This document shows positions 48,228 through 57,321 of a stretch of 64,000 nt of DNA, piece by piece. Position 1 is the stretch's first letter. Every line of letters starts with the position of its first letter. The stretch is taken from NCBI GenBank assembly GCA_963664255.1, contig OY760938.1:1550001-1614000 (forward strand). The letters run 5' to 3'. The notes under the pieces were generated by a model. The model saw nothing but the letters and a program-made list of their open reading frames with translations, was not told the DNA's origin and did not search any database. This stretch comes from G963663775 sp963664255. GTDB taxonomy: Bacteria; Bacillota; Clostridia; Oscillospirales; Butyricicoccaceae. Made by a program: the position numbers and the translations under genes.

Positions 48228-49490
48228 TTAGAGCTGGCAATCTCCCATAATCACGCCGCGCACTGCACCACGAAGCGGCATGTCCACAAAGGGAGAATTG
48301 GAGGATTTGGACCGGAAGGTTTTATATTGCATTTCTGCTTGCCAGTCCAGCACAACCAACTCGGCAGGATTTCCGACAGCTACCGCTTTTTGCGAAAGTC
48401 GATACAGCTGCGCAGGGTTGCGGCTCATACGCTCCATCAGTCCCATCGGCGATAGGTAGCCGGTTTGCACCAAATAGGTATTGCAGACCGAAAAGGCAGT
48501 TTCCAGACCGATGATGCCAGAGGGTGCTTCACGGAAGACACGCGCTTTTTCTGCCGCGGTGTGCGGTGCATGGTCGGTTGCAATCATATCCAGCGTGCCG
48601 TCCTGCAAGCCCGCAATCAGCGCCAAACGGTCCTGTTCGGTGCGTAAGGGTGGATTCATACGTGCAAGTGTACCGTGTGTCAGCACATCCGCCTCGGTCA
48701 AGCTGAGGTGGTGGGGCGTGACCTCGGCAAAAATCTTTGCACCAAGACGCTTTCCCGCACGAATCAAGGAAACGGCGTTGGCACTGCTGATGTGCTGAAA
48801 CAGTACGGAGGCACCCGTGCGCAAGGCAAGGGCAATGTCACGCGCCACCATAGCCTCCTCTGCTTCGGGCTTGGCGCCGGACACTTCGAATTTTTGTGCG
48901 GCAGCACTGCCGAAATTGACCCCCGGAGATGGCACCAATGCAGGGTCCTCTTCATGAAAGGACAGCAACGCACCACAAGCGGCGGCGCGCTCCATGGCGG
49001 CGGCGCACAGTCCGGCGTTGGTCAAGTTAATGCCATCATCGGTGAAGCTTGGGGCGCCGGCGGCAAGCAGGGTGTCAAAATCGGTCAGTTCCTTGCCCTG
49101 CAAGCCTTGGGTCACAGCGCAAGCCTGTAGGATGTGGATGGGTGCCGCTTGCGCACGCATCAAAATATCCTGCAAGGTGGTGGCGTTGTCACACACGGGG
49201 GAGGTGTTTGCCATACAAACGACCGTCGTATATCCACCTGCAACGGCTGCGGCAGCACCTGTCAGAAGCGTTTCCTTTGCCGTTTGACCAGGGTCGCGAA
49301 AATGCACGTGAACATCTACAAAGCTGGGGGAAACGGTGCAGCCCTGTGCATCGATGGTCGGACAATCCTTGGGCGCAGTCAGCCGCTTGCCAATGTTCTG
49401 AATGACGCCGTTGTCATCAATCAAAATGTGTGCGGCGGCATTCATACCGGTATAAGGGTCTAAAATGTGTCCATTCTCAATAAATAGCAT
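48228..49490 (-). CDS. pyrC: dihydroorotase
   Basis: 420 residues from ATG 49490 (AAAGGAG 6-7 nt upstream). The amidohydrolase metal motif is DVHVHFRDPG (His61, His63), with SFTDDG, the histidines in LLSFHEEDP and LFQHIS, and the catalytic ATDHAPH. Type I (420-430 residue) enzyme, cyclising carbamoyl-aspartate to dihydroorotate in pyrimidine synthesis. It starts 13 nt after the cation-transporter gene, so they are probably co-transcribed. No other pyr genes are nearby and no PyrR leader was seen. Confidence 0.96.
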   Translation of the reverse strand: MLFIENGHILDPYTGMNAAAHILIDDNGVIQNIGKRLTAPKDCPTIDAQGCTVSPSFVDVHVHFRDPGQTAKETLLTGAAAAVAGGYTTVVCMANTSPVCDNATTLQDILMRAQAAPIHILQACAVTQGLQGKELTDFDTLLAAGAPSFTDDGINLTNAGLCAAAMERAAACGALLSFHEEDPALVPSPGVNFGSAAAQKFEVSGAKPEAEEAMVARDIALALRTGASVLFQHISSANAVSLIRAGKRLGAKIFAEVTPHHLSLTEADVLTHGTLARMNPPLRTEQDRLALIAGLQDGTLDMIATDHAPHTAAEKARVFREAPSGIIGLETAFSVCNTYLVQTGYLSPMGLMERMSRNPAQLYRLSQKAVAVGNPAELVVLDWQAEMQYKTFRSKSSNSPFVDMPLRGAVRGVIMGDCQL

Positions 49491-49503
49491 CGCGTTCTCC
49501 TTT

Positions 49504-50670
49504 TTACATCTGGTGGTCAATCGTGACAACTGCATAAAAGCGTTTATCGTGCTGCTGCAAGGCATCTTGAATTTCCTGCTTCAAGATTTCACGGGAAGAG
49601 CCCTTATAATCGAAGGGAACGACCACATCAAAAATCAAATTAATGCGATGCTCACCGTTTACAATCCGAAAATCATGCATGGAAAGCCGTTCGTCCATTG
49701 CGTAGAGCAGACGGTTCACCAAATCACGCAGTGCATTCACGCGCTCATCATTAACAGAGATGGGGTCCATATGAATGACAAGATATACCCCTGTTTTTTG
49801 CCACACCAATTTTTCGGCTTCGTCAATGGTTTCGTGGATGCGGATAAAATCGACATCGTCGGGCACTTCGGCATGAAGAGATGCCAAAGACTTTCCAACA
49901 CCATAGTTGTGCACAATCAGGTCATGTACCCCCAAAATACCATCCATATTGCGGATGATTTGTTCGATTTGTTGGGTCACAGCAGGGTCGGCAGCTTCGC
50001 CCAACAAGGGACCCAGCGTGTCGCGCGCGATATTGACGCCGGACCAGAGAATGAACAGCGCCACCAAGATGCCAATGTAACCATCAATGGGCAAGGCGGT
50101 GAACTGCGATGCAATGCTGCCGAGAATCACCACAGAGGTGGCAATGACATCGTTGATGCTGTCCTGCATGGCCGCTAAAAGTGCGGGAGATTGAATTCTT
50201 CGGCCAATGGTGCGGTTGAAGGTGCCCATCCAGAGCTTCACGAGCAGAGAAATAACCAGCAACGTAATCAAAGGGGCGTGAAAAACGATGGGCTGTGGAT
50301 GCAATACACGCAGGAAGGAGCTTTTCAAAAATGCATATCCAACCTGTAAAATCAAAAAAGACACCAGAAAACCGGCAATATATTCGGTTCTGCCATATCC
50401 AAAGGGATGGTTTTCATCTGGTTCTTTGCCGGAAAGCTTAAAGCCGATGATAGAAATCAGCGAAGAAAGCCCATCAGACAGGTTGTTGATGGCATCGGCG
50501 GTAATAGAAATCGAATGGGTCAAGATGCCAACCACGAGCTTGAGCAAAAACAGTGCACTGTTGCAAACGATACCGACACTGCCGGCAAGGATGCCATAGC
50601 GTTCGCGCACCGCCTGCTTGGTCACTTGATGTGCATTGGGTACAAAGTGTTGGACTAAAAAGTTTGTCAT
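49504..50670 (-). CDS. cation diffusion facilitator family transporter
   Basis: 388 residues from ATG 50670, overlapping the upstream stop as ATGA, with AGGAGG 8 nt before. Membrane helices with the metal site SITADAINNLSDGLSSL and a second acidic site in MQDSINDVIATSV, then a cytoplasmic dimer domain with DLIVHNYGVGKSLASLHAEV. CDF proteins exchange Zn2+, Fe2+, Co2+ or Mn2+ for protons. The ion is not predictable here. The C-terminal region is about 90 residues longer than in small CDFs. Confidence 0.93.
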   Translation of the reverse strand: MTNFLVQHFVPNAHQVTKQAVRERYGILAGSVGIVCNSALFLLKLVVGILTHSISITADAINNLSDGLSSLISIIGFKLSGKEPDENHPFGYGRTEYIAGFLVSFLILQVGYAFLKSSFLRVLHPQPIVFHAPLITLLVISLLVKLWMGTFNRTIGRRIQSPALLAAMQDSINDVIATSVVILGSIASQFTALPIDGYIGILVALFILWSGVNIARDTLGPLLGEAADPAVTQQIEQIIRNMDGILGVHDLIVHNYGVGKSLASLHAEVPDDVDFIRIHETIDEAEKLVWQKTGVYLVIHMDPISVNDERVNALRDLVNRLLYAMDERLSMHDFRIVNGEHRINLIFDVVVPFDYKGSSREILKQEIQDALQQHDKRFYAVVTIDHQM

Positions 50671-50951
50671 AGACGAAGCCTCCTGAGAAAAAACCAATAT
50701 AGAGCGATGGATAACAGGATTTGTAATACAAAAATGGCGGGAATACCCCACATAAATCGTTTGTGCAAGGTTTTGTGCCGAATTGTACGCATGGTAATAT
50801 AGATGCCTGGACAACCGCCAAGCATACAAAGTAAAAATAAGGTGCGCTCTGGAATGCGCCAGCCGCCGGTGATGGCACGCCGTTTATCCGTATAGGTGAG
50901 GATGACACCGATTAGATTGATGAGTAGTGCTATGCCAATGAAATACCGCAT
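50667..50951 (-). CDS. DUF1294 small membrane protein
   Basis: 94 residues with three hydrophobic segments and the family words TYTDKRRAI, RIPERTLFLLCMLGGCPG and HKTLHKRF. Function unknown. First gene of the CDF-pyrC-DUF4230 run and translationally coupled to the CDF gene (ATGA). Confidence 0.85.
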   Translation of the reverse strand: MRYFIGIALLINLIGVILTYTDKRRAITGGWRIPERTLFLLCMLGGCPGIYITMRTIRHKTLHKRFMWGIPAIFVLQILLSIALYWFFLRRLRL

Positions 50952-51171
50952 GAAGTTGCCCCTATCTCCGCTGAATAAACTATACTGCTATCATATCATA
51001 CCCATACCAAATGCGCAAAGACTGCTGGGGATATTTTTTCAATAAAACAAGGAAAAATGCAGTATATGGGGTAGAATTGAATTTCTTTGTGTGAAATTGT
51101 TGCATTTGTGGTGCGATATAGTGTATGCTAGTAATAGAATCTATCAAAAATCACAAAAAAGGAGTTTTTCC

Positions 51172-52518
51172 ATGTCTATACGCAAACTGCTGACCATCTT
51201 TTTATGCACTGCGATGTGTATGCCGTATGCGCTAGCCGATGCAGAGAACACCAATGCCGTCGGTGCACCATCTGCCGCAGAACGCACTTTTGCGCAGGCC
51301 GCAGAGCCGCCGCAGTTGTATGGTGCGCACGCCGCACTGCTTTGTGCCGAAACCGGAGAAATACTCCTTTCAAAAGATATGGATACCCCTGTGGCGCCCG
51401 CATCGATTACAAAAGTTATGACAGCGTTGGTGGTGCTGGAGCATTGCCAAGACCTGTCACAGCAAACTACCGTATCCTCTGTGGCTGTCAACTCCATCGA
51501 ATGGGATTCCACGCATATTGGGCTGAAAGCAGGCGAAGTGGTGACCGTGGAGCAGATGATGGCAGTCATGCTGATACAATCGGCCAATGATGCGGCCAAT
51601 GTGCTGGCAGAATATGTGGGGGGCTCGCTTAAAAATTTTGCGGATATGATGAATGCAGAAGCACTTGCATTGGGATGCACGCACACGCATTTTGTCAATG
51701 CACACGGTCTGGACAATCCAGAGCATTACACATCCGCCCATGATATGGCATTGATTGGACAGGCGGCTGTGCAATATCCTGCTTTTATACAGTTTGCGGG
51801 CGCATTGGAGTATACGATGCCACCGACCAATTTATGCGCAGAAACACGCAAATTTTATACTAAGCAGAATGTTTTGTGTCATAATCCCGAGCAATATTAT
51901 TATGAAGGGGCGTTTGCTGGCAAGAACGGGTGGACAACCAATGCCCATCAGACGCTGATCACGTTTGCAAAACGCAACGGCGTCACGCTGATTGCGGTGA
52001 CCATGCAGTCAGATTCCAAATACAACAAGGTTCTGGATACCATTGCGATGTTTGATTATGGATTTCAACAGTTTTCCATGCAAACCGTTACCGCACAGCG
52101 GCAGGTGAAATGCGTGGAAGGCGTGATTGCAAACTATGACACCAATGCCATGCAGGGTGCCGAAGTATTGCTGCCAAATGGCATATCGGCGGATGCGCTG
52201 ACCCTTACACCGGTGGATGGCGCAGAGCCTGCCATTACGGTGTCGCTGGGGGAGCAGAAGTTGATAGAGATTCCCATCATAATGCAGGAAGCCGAAGCGG
52301 TGGAAACCGTTTCGCAGGAGGAAACACCAACCACACACGGGCAGTACGCAATGCTACAGATTTTTGGATGGATTGCGTTGGGCGGCATTGCCGTATTTGG
52401 GTTGTTTGCGCTCAATCGTACCATTCGGGTGCGTAGACAGCGTCGACGGATACGGCAGAGGCGTCAAACAGAGGCCACGAGCGGGTCGGAGATTGATTTT
52501 TCCAGCGGGTCTTCCTAA
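51172..52518 (+). CDS. D-alanyl-D-alanine carboxypeptidase (DacF/penicillin-binding protein 5 type)
   Basis: 448 residues from ATG 51172 (AAAAGGAG 7-8 nt upstream; earlier in-frame starts lack a site). Signal peptide. The nucleophile is Ser78 in ASITKVM (S-x-x-K), the second motif is SANDAAN near 138, and the third is KNGWTT near 251, where K-N-G replaces the textbook K-T-G. A C-terminal beta domain, one membrane helix near 405-425 (IFGWIALGGIAVFGLFAL) and a basic tail follow, so it is anchored with the catalytic domain outside. Trims the terminal D-Ala from peptidoglycan. Confidence 0.92.
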   Translation: MSIRKLLTIFLCTAMCMPYALADAENTNAVGAPSAAERTFAQAAEPPQLYGAHAALLCAETGEILLSKDMDTPVAPASITKVMTALVVLEHCQDLSQQTTVSSVAVNSIEWDSTHIGLKAGEVVTVEQMMAVMLIQSANDAANVLAEYVGGSLKNFADMMNAEALALGCTHTHFVNAHGLDNPEHYTSAHDMALIGQAAVQYPAFIQFAGALEYTMPPTNLCAETRKFYTKQNVLCHNPEQYYYEGAFAGKNGWTTNAHQTLITFAKRNGVTLIAVTMQSDSKYNKVLDTIAMFDYGFQQFSMQTVTAQRQVKCVEGVIANYDTNAMQGAEVLLPNGISADALTLTPVDGAEPAITVSLGEQKLIEIPIIMQEAEAVETVSQEETPTTHGQYAMLQIFGWIALGGIAVFGLFALNRTIRVRRQRRRIRQRRQTEATSGSEIDFSSGSS

Positions 52519-52531
52519 AATAGTGGCAAAA

Positions 52532-52562
52532 GCGGGTGCAAATCGAAAGGATTTGCACCCGC
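52532..52562 (-). terminator. terminator behind tyrA
   Basis: 13-bp perfect stem GCGGGTGCAAATC/GATTTGCACCCGC, with TTTT on the minus-strand side. It also lies just after the carboxypeptidase gene. Confidence 0.75.
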
Positions 52563-52570
52563 AAGTAGTT

Positions 52571-53407
52571 TTATCCGTTTTGCTCTTTGCGCTCACGACC
52601 TTCTTTTAACAGTTGGCGCAGTTCGGCTTCCTGCCCTTGGTCGATGGCTTCACGATATTCCTGCAGATGCAGGATGATTTCATCAATTTCATCCAGCAAA
52701 GCGGGGCGATTGTGTAAAAAAAGCTCTGTCCACATATTTTCATTCAGGCGTGCAACGCGGGTCAAATCTCGATAACTGCCTGCGGAATAGCCTGTGTGGC
52801 GTAGTGCCTCGGGGCTTTTGATGTAAGCACTGGAAACGATATGCGCCAACTGCGAGGTGAACGCAATCATTTTGTCATGCTGTTCAGCGGTTGTACGGAC
52901 AAGCTTACCAAACCCAATTTGGTGAAAAAATGCTTCCGCTTCTGCCAGCTTCTGCTCGGAAACACTGGGATTTGGCACCAAAATCATACTGGCATCTTGG
53001 AATAAATCCGCTTGCGCATAGGCAAAGCCGGAAAATTCGCGCCCTGCCATGGGATGTCCGCCGATAAACGCAATGTCATGTGCCTGTGCGGGTGCAACAA
53101 CCGCATCACAAATGTACTGCTTGACACCGCAAAGGTCGATGATGGTGCATCCTGGCTTGCAATGGGGCAGATGCGACAGAATATATTGCACGGTGTCATG
53201 TGGATACAGTCCCACAATGATGAAATCCGCCTCTTGGATGGTTTCTTCACTGGAATATGCGTCAATGACTCCCGAATTTAGGGCGTCTGAAAGCACTTGT
53301 TGAGAACAGTCATCGCCCAGGATACGGCAGCCTGTTTTGGCACGAATGGCTTTTGCCATAGAGCCGCCAATCAACCCTAAGCCGACAATTAAAACGGTTT
53401 TGTCCAT
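52571..53407 (-). CDS. tyrA: prephenate dehydrogenase
   Basis: 278 residues from ATG 53407 (GGAG 9-10 nt upstream). Rossmann motif VLIVGLGLIGGSMAKA, then FIGGHPMAGREFSGFAYAQ with the catalytic His and Arg region, and KMIAFTSQLAHIVSSAY, all typical of TyrA. Converts prephenate to 4-hydroxyphenylpyruvate with NAD(P)+ for tyrosine synthesis. Monofunctional, with no chorismate mutase or ACT domain. Begins one base after the vanZ-like gene stop, so co-transcribed. Confidence 0.95.
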   Translation of the reverse strand: MDKTVLIVGLGLIGGSMAKAIRAKTGCRILGDDCSQQVLSDALNSGVIDAYSSEETIQEADFIIVGLYPHDTVQYILSHLPHCKPGCTIIDLCGVKQYICDAVVAPAQAHDIAFIGGHPMAGREFSGFAYAQADLFQDASMILVPNPSVSEQKLAEAEAFFHQIGFGKLVRTTAEQHDKMIAFTSQLAHIVSSAYIKSPEALRHTGYSAGSYRDLTRVARLNENMWTELFLHNRPALLDEIDEIILHLQEYREAIDQGQEAELRQLLKEGRERKEQNG

Positions 53408-53408
53408 A

Positions 53409-54080
53409 TTATGACACTCCTTTCTGTGGCGCTGCGCGGTAAAGTTTGCGCCGAATGGGTGGAAGCTGCACAAAAATCCATACCACTACCGCACCGGAGA
53501 GGTTTAGGATGAGGTCATCAATGTCGCAGGAGCCAGTGCCAGTTTGAAACTGTATCCATTCTACAGCGCAGATGCACACAAGCATGGTGAGAGAAAACCA
53601 GAAAAAGTTTCGCATTTTCCGAAACAACGCAGGAAAAAAGATGCCCATCGGCGCAAATGCAAACGCATTTCCGATGACATTGATGAGAAGAAGGCGCAAT
53701 GGAAAGTTCCCATTGCTATAGGCACGCAAATAATTGCGAATGGTCAAAAATGGGGTTAAATTAACACCAGTATGCGTCAGATTTCGTCCAAATCCGGCAT
53801 CGAAGAACAGCAAATGGAGCAACAGCCAGCTATAATAGAGCAGTAGCCCCAAAAGATAAATGCGCAGACGGCGGTTGTCCGCGCGTGGTATGCCACGCGT
53901 GTCCAAATAAAGGGTAGCGGTCCATAAGAGGAGAAAGCCGAGAAAGAAAAACGCTTTTTGCGCAAGGGGAACCAATCGATTCTGCTCAGAAGAGAGGTTC
54001 CAAAACAGAAAGAGCAATAGCGCCATGCCTGCAATGCCTTGCATCAGGCGCGTAACAATCAAATGCATCGTATTTTTCAT
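53409..54080 (-). CDS. VanZ-like membrane protein
   Basis: 223 residues from ATG 54080, with about five hydrophobic helices. The VanZ signature is present: NLTPFLTIRNYLRA, NVIGNAFAFAPMGIFFP and EWIQFQTGTGSCDIDDLILNLSG. VanZ relatives are linked to teicoplanin or lipoglycopeptide tolerance in some bacteria, but most have no known job. There is no Shine-Dalgarno near this ATG. A strong -10 box ends 7 nt before it, which would give an almost leaderless message. A later start cannot be excluded. Confidence 0.85.
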   Translation of the reverse strand: MKNTMHLIVTRLMQGIAGMALLLFLFWNLSSEQNRLVPLAQKAFFFLGFLLLWTATLYLDTRGIPRADNRRLRIYLLGLLLYYSWLLLHLLFFDAGFGRNLTHTGVNLTPFLTIRNYLRAYSNGNFPLRLLLINVIGNAFAFAPMGIFFPALFRKMRNFFWFSLTMLVCICAVEWIQFQTGTGSCDIDDLILNLSGAVVVWIFVQLPPIRRKLYRAAPQKGVS

Positions 54081-54087
54081 AATGGAT

Positions 54088-54116
54088 ATTATATCATAGC
54101 CTTTTTGGATTGACAA
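54088..54116 (-). promoter_or_regulatory. promoter of the vanZ-tyrA pair
   Basis: On the minus strand TTGTCA (54116-54111), 17-nt spacer, perfect TATAAT (54093-54088), 7 nt before the ATG. Confidence 0.7.
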
Positions 54117-54215
54117 ATCAAAAAACGGCGTAGAGCAGCAAAGAAAGATTTGTTTATCCCTTCCAATCGTCCGAATTCGCCGCATGAAATATGCTATACT
54201 GCGGATATAAGGAAA

Positions 54216-54320
54216 GGGGGCGATGGTTTCGACACGATGTGCCCTGCAGAACATCGGTGTATTGCTTACCAACTGTGTACTTGTGATTTTTCTGCATGGC
54301 GCAACAAAACGAGCATCAAA
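54216..54320 (+). other. tmRNA 5'-end-like sequence without a 3' half
   Basis: GGGGGCGATGGTTTCGACA (54216-54234) resembles the first 20 nt of tmRNA (acceptor strand plus the GGTTTCGAC motif), but has two rather than four or five bases between the two parts. A hairpin CGATGT/ACATCG follows. No tag frame and no tRNA-like 3' domain occur before the pnp terminator at 54318. It may be a relic or chance similarity. Confidence 0.3.
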
Positions 54321-54360
54321 AAAGGGCATGGAATCTGATGATACAGAACCCATGCCCTTT
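54318..54360 (-). terminator. terminator of the rpsO-pnp operon
   Basis: AAAGGGCATGG pairs with CCATGCCCTTT across an 18-base loop. On the minus strand the stem is followed by T6 in all. Confidence 0.85.
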
Positions 54361-54388
54361 ATCCCTATCACAGCATATTCTGTGGTAA

Positions 54389-56509
54389 TTAGATATTTTT
54401 TTCGGAATCCTTGACATCCTTCATGGACAGATTGATGCGACCCTTATCATCAATCTCCATGACCTTGACCCAGACCATGTCGCCTTCCTTGACGGCATCT
54501 TCCACTTTTTCGATGCGGCGATCTGCCATTTTAGAAATGTGCACCATGCCATCCTTGCCAGGAACGATGTTGACAAATGCGCCGAAAGTCATCAAACGCA
54601 CGACCTTGCCATAATAGACTTCGCCGGATTCTGGCTCTTTGACAATCGCTTCAATCATCTTGCGGGCGTGCTCGCCTTCGCTTGCCTTAACCGCAGCGAT
54701 GACAATCGTGCCATCATCTTCAATGTCTACCTTTGCGCCGGATTCTGCAACGATTTTCTGAATCACAGAACCGCCCTTGCCGATAACCTCGCGGATTTTA
54801 TCCGGATGAATGTGCATCGTAATCATTTTCGGTGCCCATTCGCTGACATCTGCACGCGGTGCGGCAATCGCCTTGAGCATAATGTCATCCAAAATGCCAT
54901 AGCGTGCATCACGGCATTTGCGCAATGACTCTTGAATGACTTCTGGAGACAGACCATCTACCTTAATATCTACCTGAATCGCGGTGATACCCTTCTTAGA
55001 GCCAGCAACCTTGAAATCCATATCGCCGTAAAAGTCTTCCAGACCCTGAATGTCCACAAAGGTGGTTTCCTGTCCTTCATCCGTGATTAAACCGCAGGAA
55101 ATGCCGGCAACAGGTGCCTTAATCGGCACACCTGCATCCATCAATGCCAAGGTAGAGCCGCAAACAGAGCCTTGTGAGGTAGAGCCATTGGAAGACACCA
55201 CTTCGGAAACCAGACGGAGGGCATAGGGGAATTCAGCAACAGACGGAATGACCGGCAGCAAGGCACGTTCTGCCAATGCGCCATGACCGATTTCGCGGCG
55301 ACCAGGGCCACGGCTCGGACGGGTTTCACCCACCGAGAAGGAGGGGAAATTATAGTGGTGGATATAACGCTTTTCCTTTTCCTCAAAGATGGTATCCAGT
55401 TCCTGCGTATCGCCCAGTGTGCCCAAGGTGCAGATGGTCAAAACCTGTGTCTGTCCGCGGGTGAACAAGCCTGTGCCGTGTGCACGCGGGAGCAAGCCAG
55501 TTTCAGCGGCAAGCGGGCGCACTTCTTCCATGCTGCGTCCGTCCACGCGCTTGCCTTGGGTCAGCCAGCGGCGCACAATTTTCTTGGCAAGTTTGTCAAA
55601 GCATTCTGAAATTTCACCGCCGCGTGAGAGTGTTTCCTCGTCCAGTGTTGCTTCAAACTCAGCACGAACGGTTTTCATGCGGGCATCGCGCACGGTTTTA
55701 TCATCGGTATCCAAGCAGTATTCCAGCTTTTCGCCGCAGGCTGCTTCGATTTTATCAAACAAATCATGGTCGACATCGTGGCGGTCATAGTCAAACTTCG
55801 GCTTGCCAATCTGTGCCTTAATATCGGAGATAAACGCAACAATTTTCTTGATTTCTGCATGGGCATCCATCAAGGCACCAAACATCTGGTCTTCCGGAAC
55901 TTCGTTGGCACCGGCTTCAATCATCACAATTTTATCCGCGGTTGCGCAGACGGTAACATCCATTTCGCTCTTTGCGCGCTCTTCTTGTGTGGGGTTGATG
56001 ATGACCTTGCCGTCAACCAAGCCGACGTTTGCGCCGCCTATGACATAGTCAAAGGGAATGTCAGAAATGGACACGGCAATGGATGCACCGAGCAGCGCTG
56101 CCACTTCGGGCGCGTTGTCATAATCATTTTCCAAAACGGTGCATACAATAGAAACATCGTTGCGCAAATCCTTTGGAAATAGCGGGCGCATGGGGCGGTC
56201 GATTTGGCGGGATGCCAGAATTGCACGCTCAGATGGGCGGCCTTCGCGGCGCATGAAGCTGCCAGGGAAACGACCGACTGCATATAGACGTTCTTCAAAA
56301 TCCACAGAAAGCGGGAAAAAATCGATGCCGTCGCGCGGCTTTGCAGATGCCGTTGCCGTAACGAGCACAACGGTTTCGCCATAGCGGACCACACAAGAGC
56401 CGTTTGCCAGTTGTGCCAGTTTGCCGGTTTCAATCACCAGTGGGCGGCCTGCATAGGTGGTTTCAAACGTGCGGGCGTTTGGAAATTGCATTTGTTGAAT
56501 AGTTGTCAT
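54389..56509 (-). CDS. pnp: polyribonucleotide nucleotidyltransferase (PNPase)
   Basis: 706 residues from ATG 56509 (AAGGAGG 6 nt upstream). Two RNase PH cores: the first with VGRFPGSFMRREGRPSE, the second with FSVGETRPSRGPGRREIGHGALAERAL and the catalytic aspartates near GISCGLITDEG and DFYGDMDFKVAG. A KH domain (MHIHPDKIREVIGKGG near 555) and an S1 domain (GEVYYGKVVRLMTFGAFVNI) follow. Degrades RNA 3' to 5' by phosphorolysis. Downstream of rpsO, the order conserved widely in bacteria, with a long hairpin in its leader. Confidence 0.97.
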   Translation of the reverse strand: MTTIQQMQFPNARTFETTYAGRPLVIETGKLAQLANGSCVVRYGETVVLVTATASAKPRDGIDFFPLSVDFEERLYAVGRFPGSFMRREGRPSERAILASRQIDRPMRPLFPKDLRNDVSIVCTVLENDYDNAPEVAALLGASIAVSISDIPFDYVIGGANVGLVDGKVIINPTQEERAKSEMDVTVCATADKIVMIEAGANEVPEDQMFGALMDAHAEIKKIVAFISDIKAQIGKPKFDYDRHDVDHDLFDKIEAACGEKLEYCLDTDDKTVRDARMKTVRAEFEATLDEETLSRGGEISECFDKLAKKIVRRWLTQGKRVDGRSMEEVRPLAAETGLLPRAHGTGLFTRGQTQVLTICTLGTLGDTQELDTIFEEKEKRYIHHYNFPSFSVGETRPSRGPGRREIGHGALAERALLPVIPSVAEFPYALRLVSEVVSSNGSTSQGSVCGSTLALMDAGVPIKAPVAGISCGLITDEGQETTFVDIQGLEDFYGDMDFKVAGSKKGITAIQVDIKVDGLSPEVIQESLRKCRDARYGILDDIMLKAIAAPRADVSEWAPKMITMHIHPDKIREVIGKGGSVIQKIVAESGAKVDIEDDGTIVIAAVKASEGEHARKMIEAIVKEPESGEVYYGKVVRLMTFGAFVNIVPGKDGMVHISKMADRRIEKVEDAVKEGDMVWVKVMEIDDKGRINLSMKDVKDSEKNI

Positions 56510-56532
56510 GAAATACCTCCTTTTGGATACAC

Positions 56533-56641
56533 AGAGCAGAGGACTCAGGCACTTTTAGCACTTGAAGCACAAGTCGTATTGCGATGTCAGTACAACCAAT
56601 CCTTCAACTGCTAAAGGCGCACCTGCAGGGACGTCTGCTCT
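56533..56641 (-). promoter_or_regulatory. long stem-loop in the pnp leader
   Basis: In the minus-strand RNA, AGAGCAGA (56641-56634) pairs with TCTGCTCT (56540-56533). Inside, CTTTAGCAGTTGAAG pairs with CTTCAAGTGCTAAAAG with one bulge, giving an extended imperfect stem of about 35 bp. It ends 24 nt before the pnp ATG. In E. coli a comparable RNase III-cut hairpin lets PNPase repress itself; the same use here is inferred. Confidence 0.65.
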
Positions 56642-56656
56642 TTTTTTATGTTGAAA

Positions 56657-56678
56657 GGGGAGCATAAAAATGCCCCCC
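56657..56678 (-). terminator. possible attenuating hairpin between rpsO and pnp
   Basis: In the minus-strand RNA GGGGGGCA pairs with TGCTCCCC, followed by TTTC only, so read-through into pnp is expected. Confidence 0.4.
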
Positions 56679-56690
56679 TTCTTTCTCATT

Positions 56691-56957
56691 TTACTTACGG
56701 AGACCGAGCTTCTGAATCAGAGCTCTGTAGCGTTCAATATCCTTCTTCTGCAGATATTTCAGCATGCTACGACGCTGGCCTACCATCTTCAGCAAACCAC
56801 GACGAGAGTGATTGTCCTTGTGGTGCACCTTGAGGTGGTCTGTCAGCTCGCGGATACGCTCCGTGAGGATAGCGATTTGTACTTCTGGAGAACCGGTGTC
56901 GGTTTCGTGGGTACGGTTTGCTTCAATAACAGCTGCTTTGTTTTCCTTGCGAATCAT
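56691..56957 (-). CDS. rpsO: 30S ribosomal protein S15
   Basis: 88 residues, the full length of S15. Contains TDTGSPEVQIAILTERI, HHKDNHSRRGLLKMVGQRR and LKYLQKKDIERY, all conserved. Start 56957 with AAAGGTG about 8 nt upstream. Binds 16S helix h22 and often represses its own leader. Here the leader of about 110 nt has complementary ends (CCCCGCAC and GTGCGAGGGG), which could form such a control structure. Confidence 0.97.
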   Translation of the reverse strand: MIRKENKAAVIEANRTHETDTGSPEVQIAILTERIRELTDHLKVHHKDNHSRRGLLKMVGQRRSMLKYLQKKDIERYRALIQKLGLRK

Positions 56958-57077
56958 GTGATATTCACCTTTCTGTTCCTTTAAATTTTGTCCCCTCGCA
57001 CTGCGTAATTGGCTTGGTGAAGCGACGCGGTCAAACGCGCCAGTATCCCAAAAACGAGGTGCGGGGCAATTATGTTA

Positions 57078-57106
57078 ATGATAACACAGTATCAGCATCT
57101 TGTAAA
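57078..57106 (-). promoter_or_regulatory. promoter of the rpsO-pnp operon
   Basis: On the minus strand TTTACA (57106-57101), 17-nt spacer, TATCAT (57083-57078). Confidence 0.65.
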
Positions 57107-57321
57107 GTGTCTACACGAAAGGATGTGCAATTTTGCAAGAAAAATACACTCTTTTTCATTAAAAAATGAAGTGATGGTTTTATGAAGCAAAAAGAAATTT
57201 CAAAATATGTATTTTGTTTACAGATACGTGTGTTTTATATGAGGTTTTCATGGATTTTATACAAAAAATTTATATACTTTTTACATTGTTTTTTGAAAGC
57301 GTTTTCTGGTATACTTTATAT

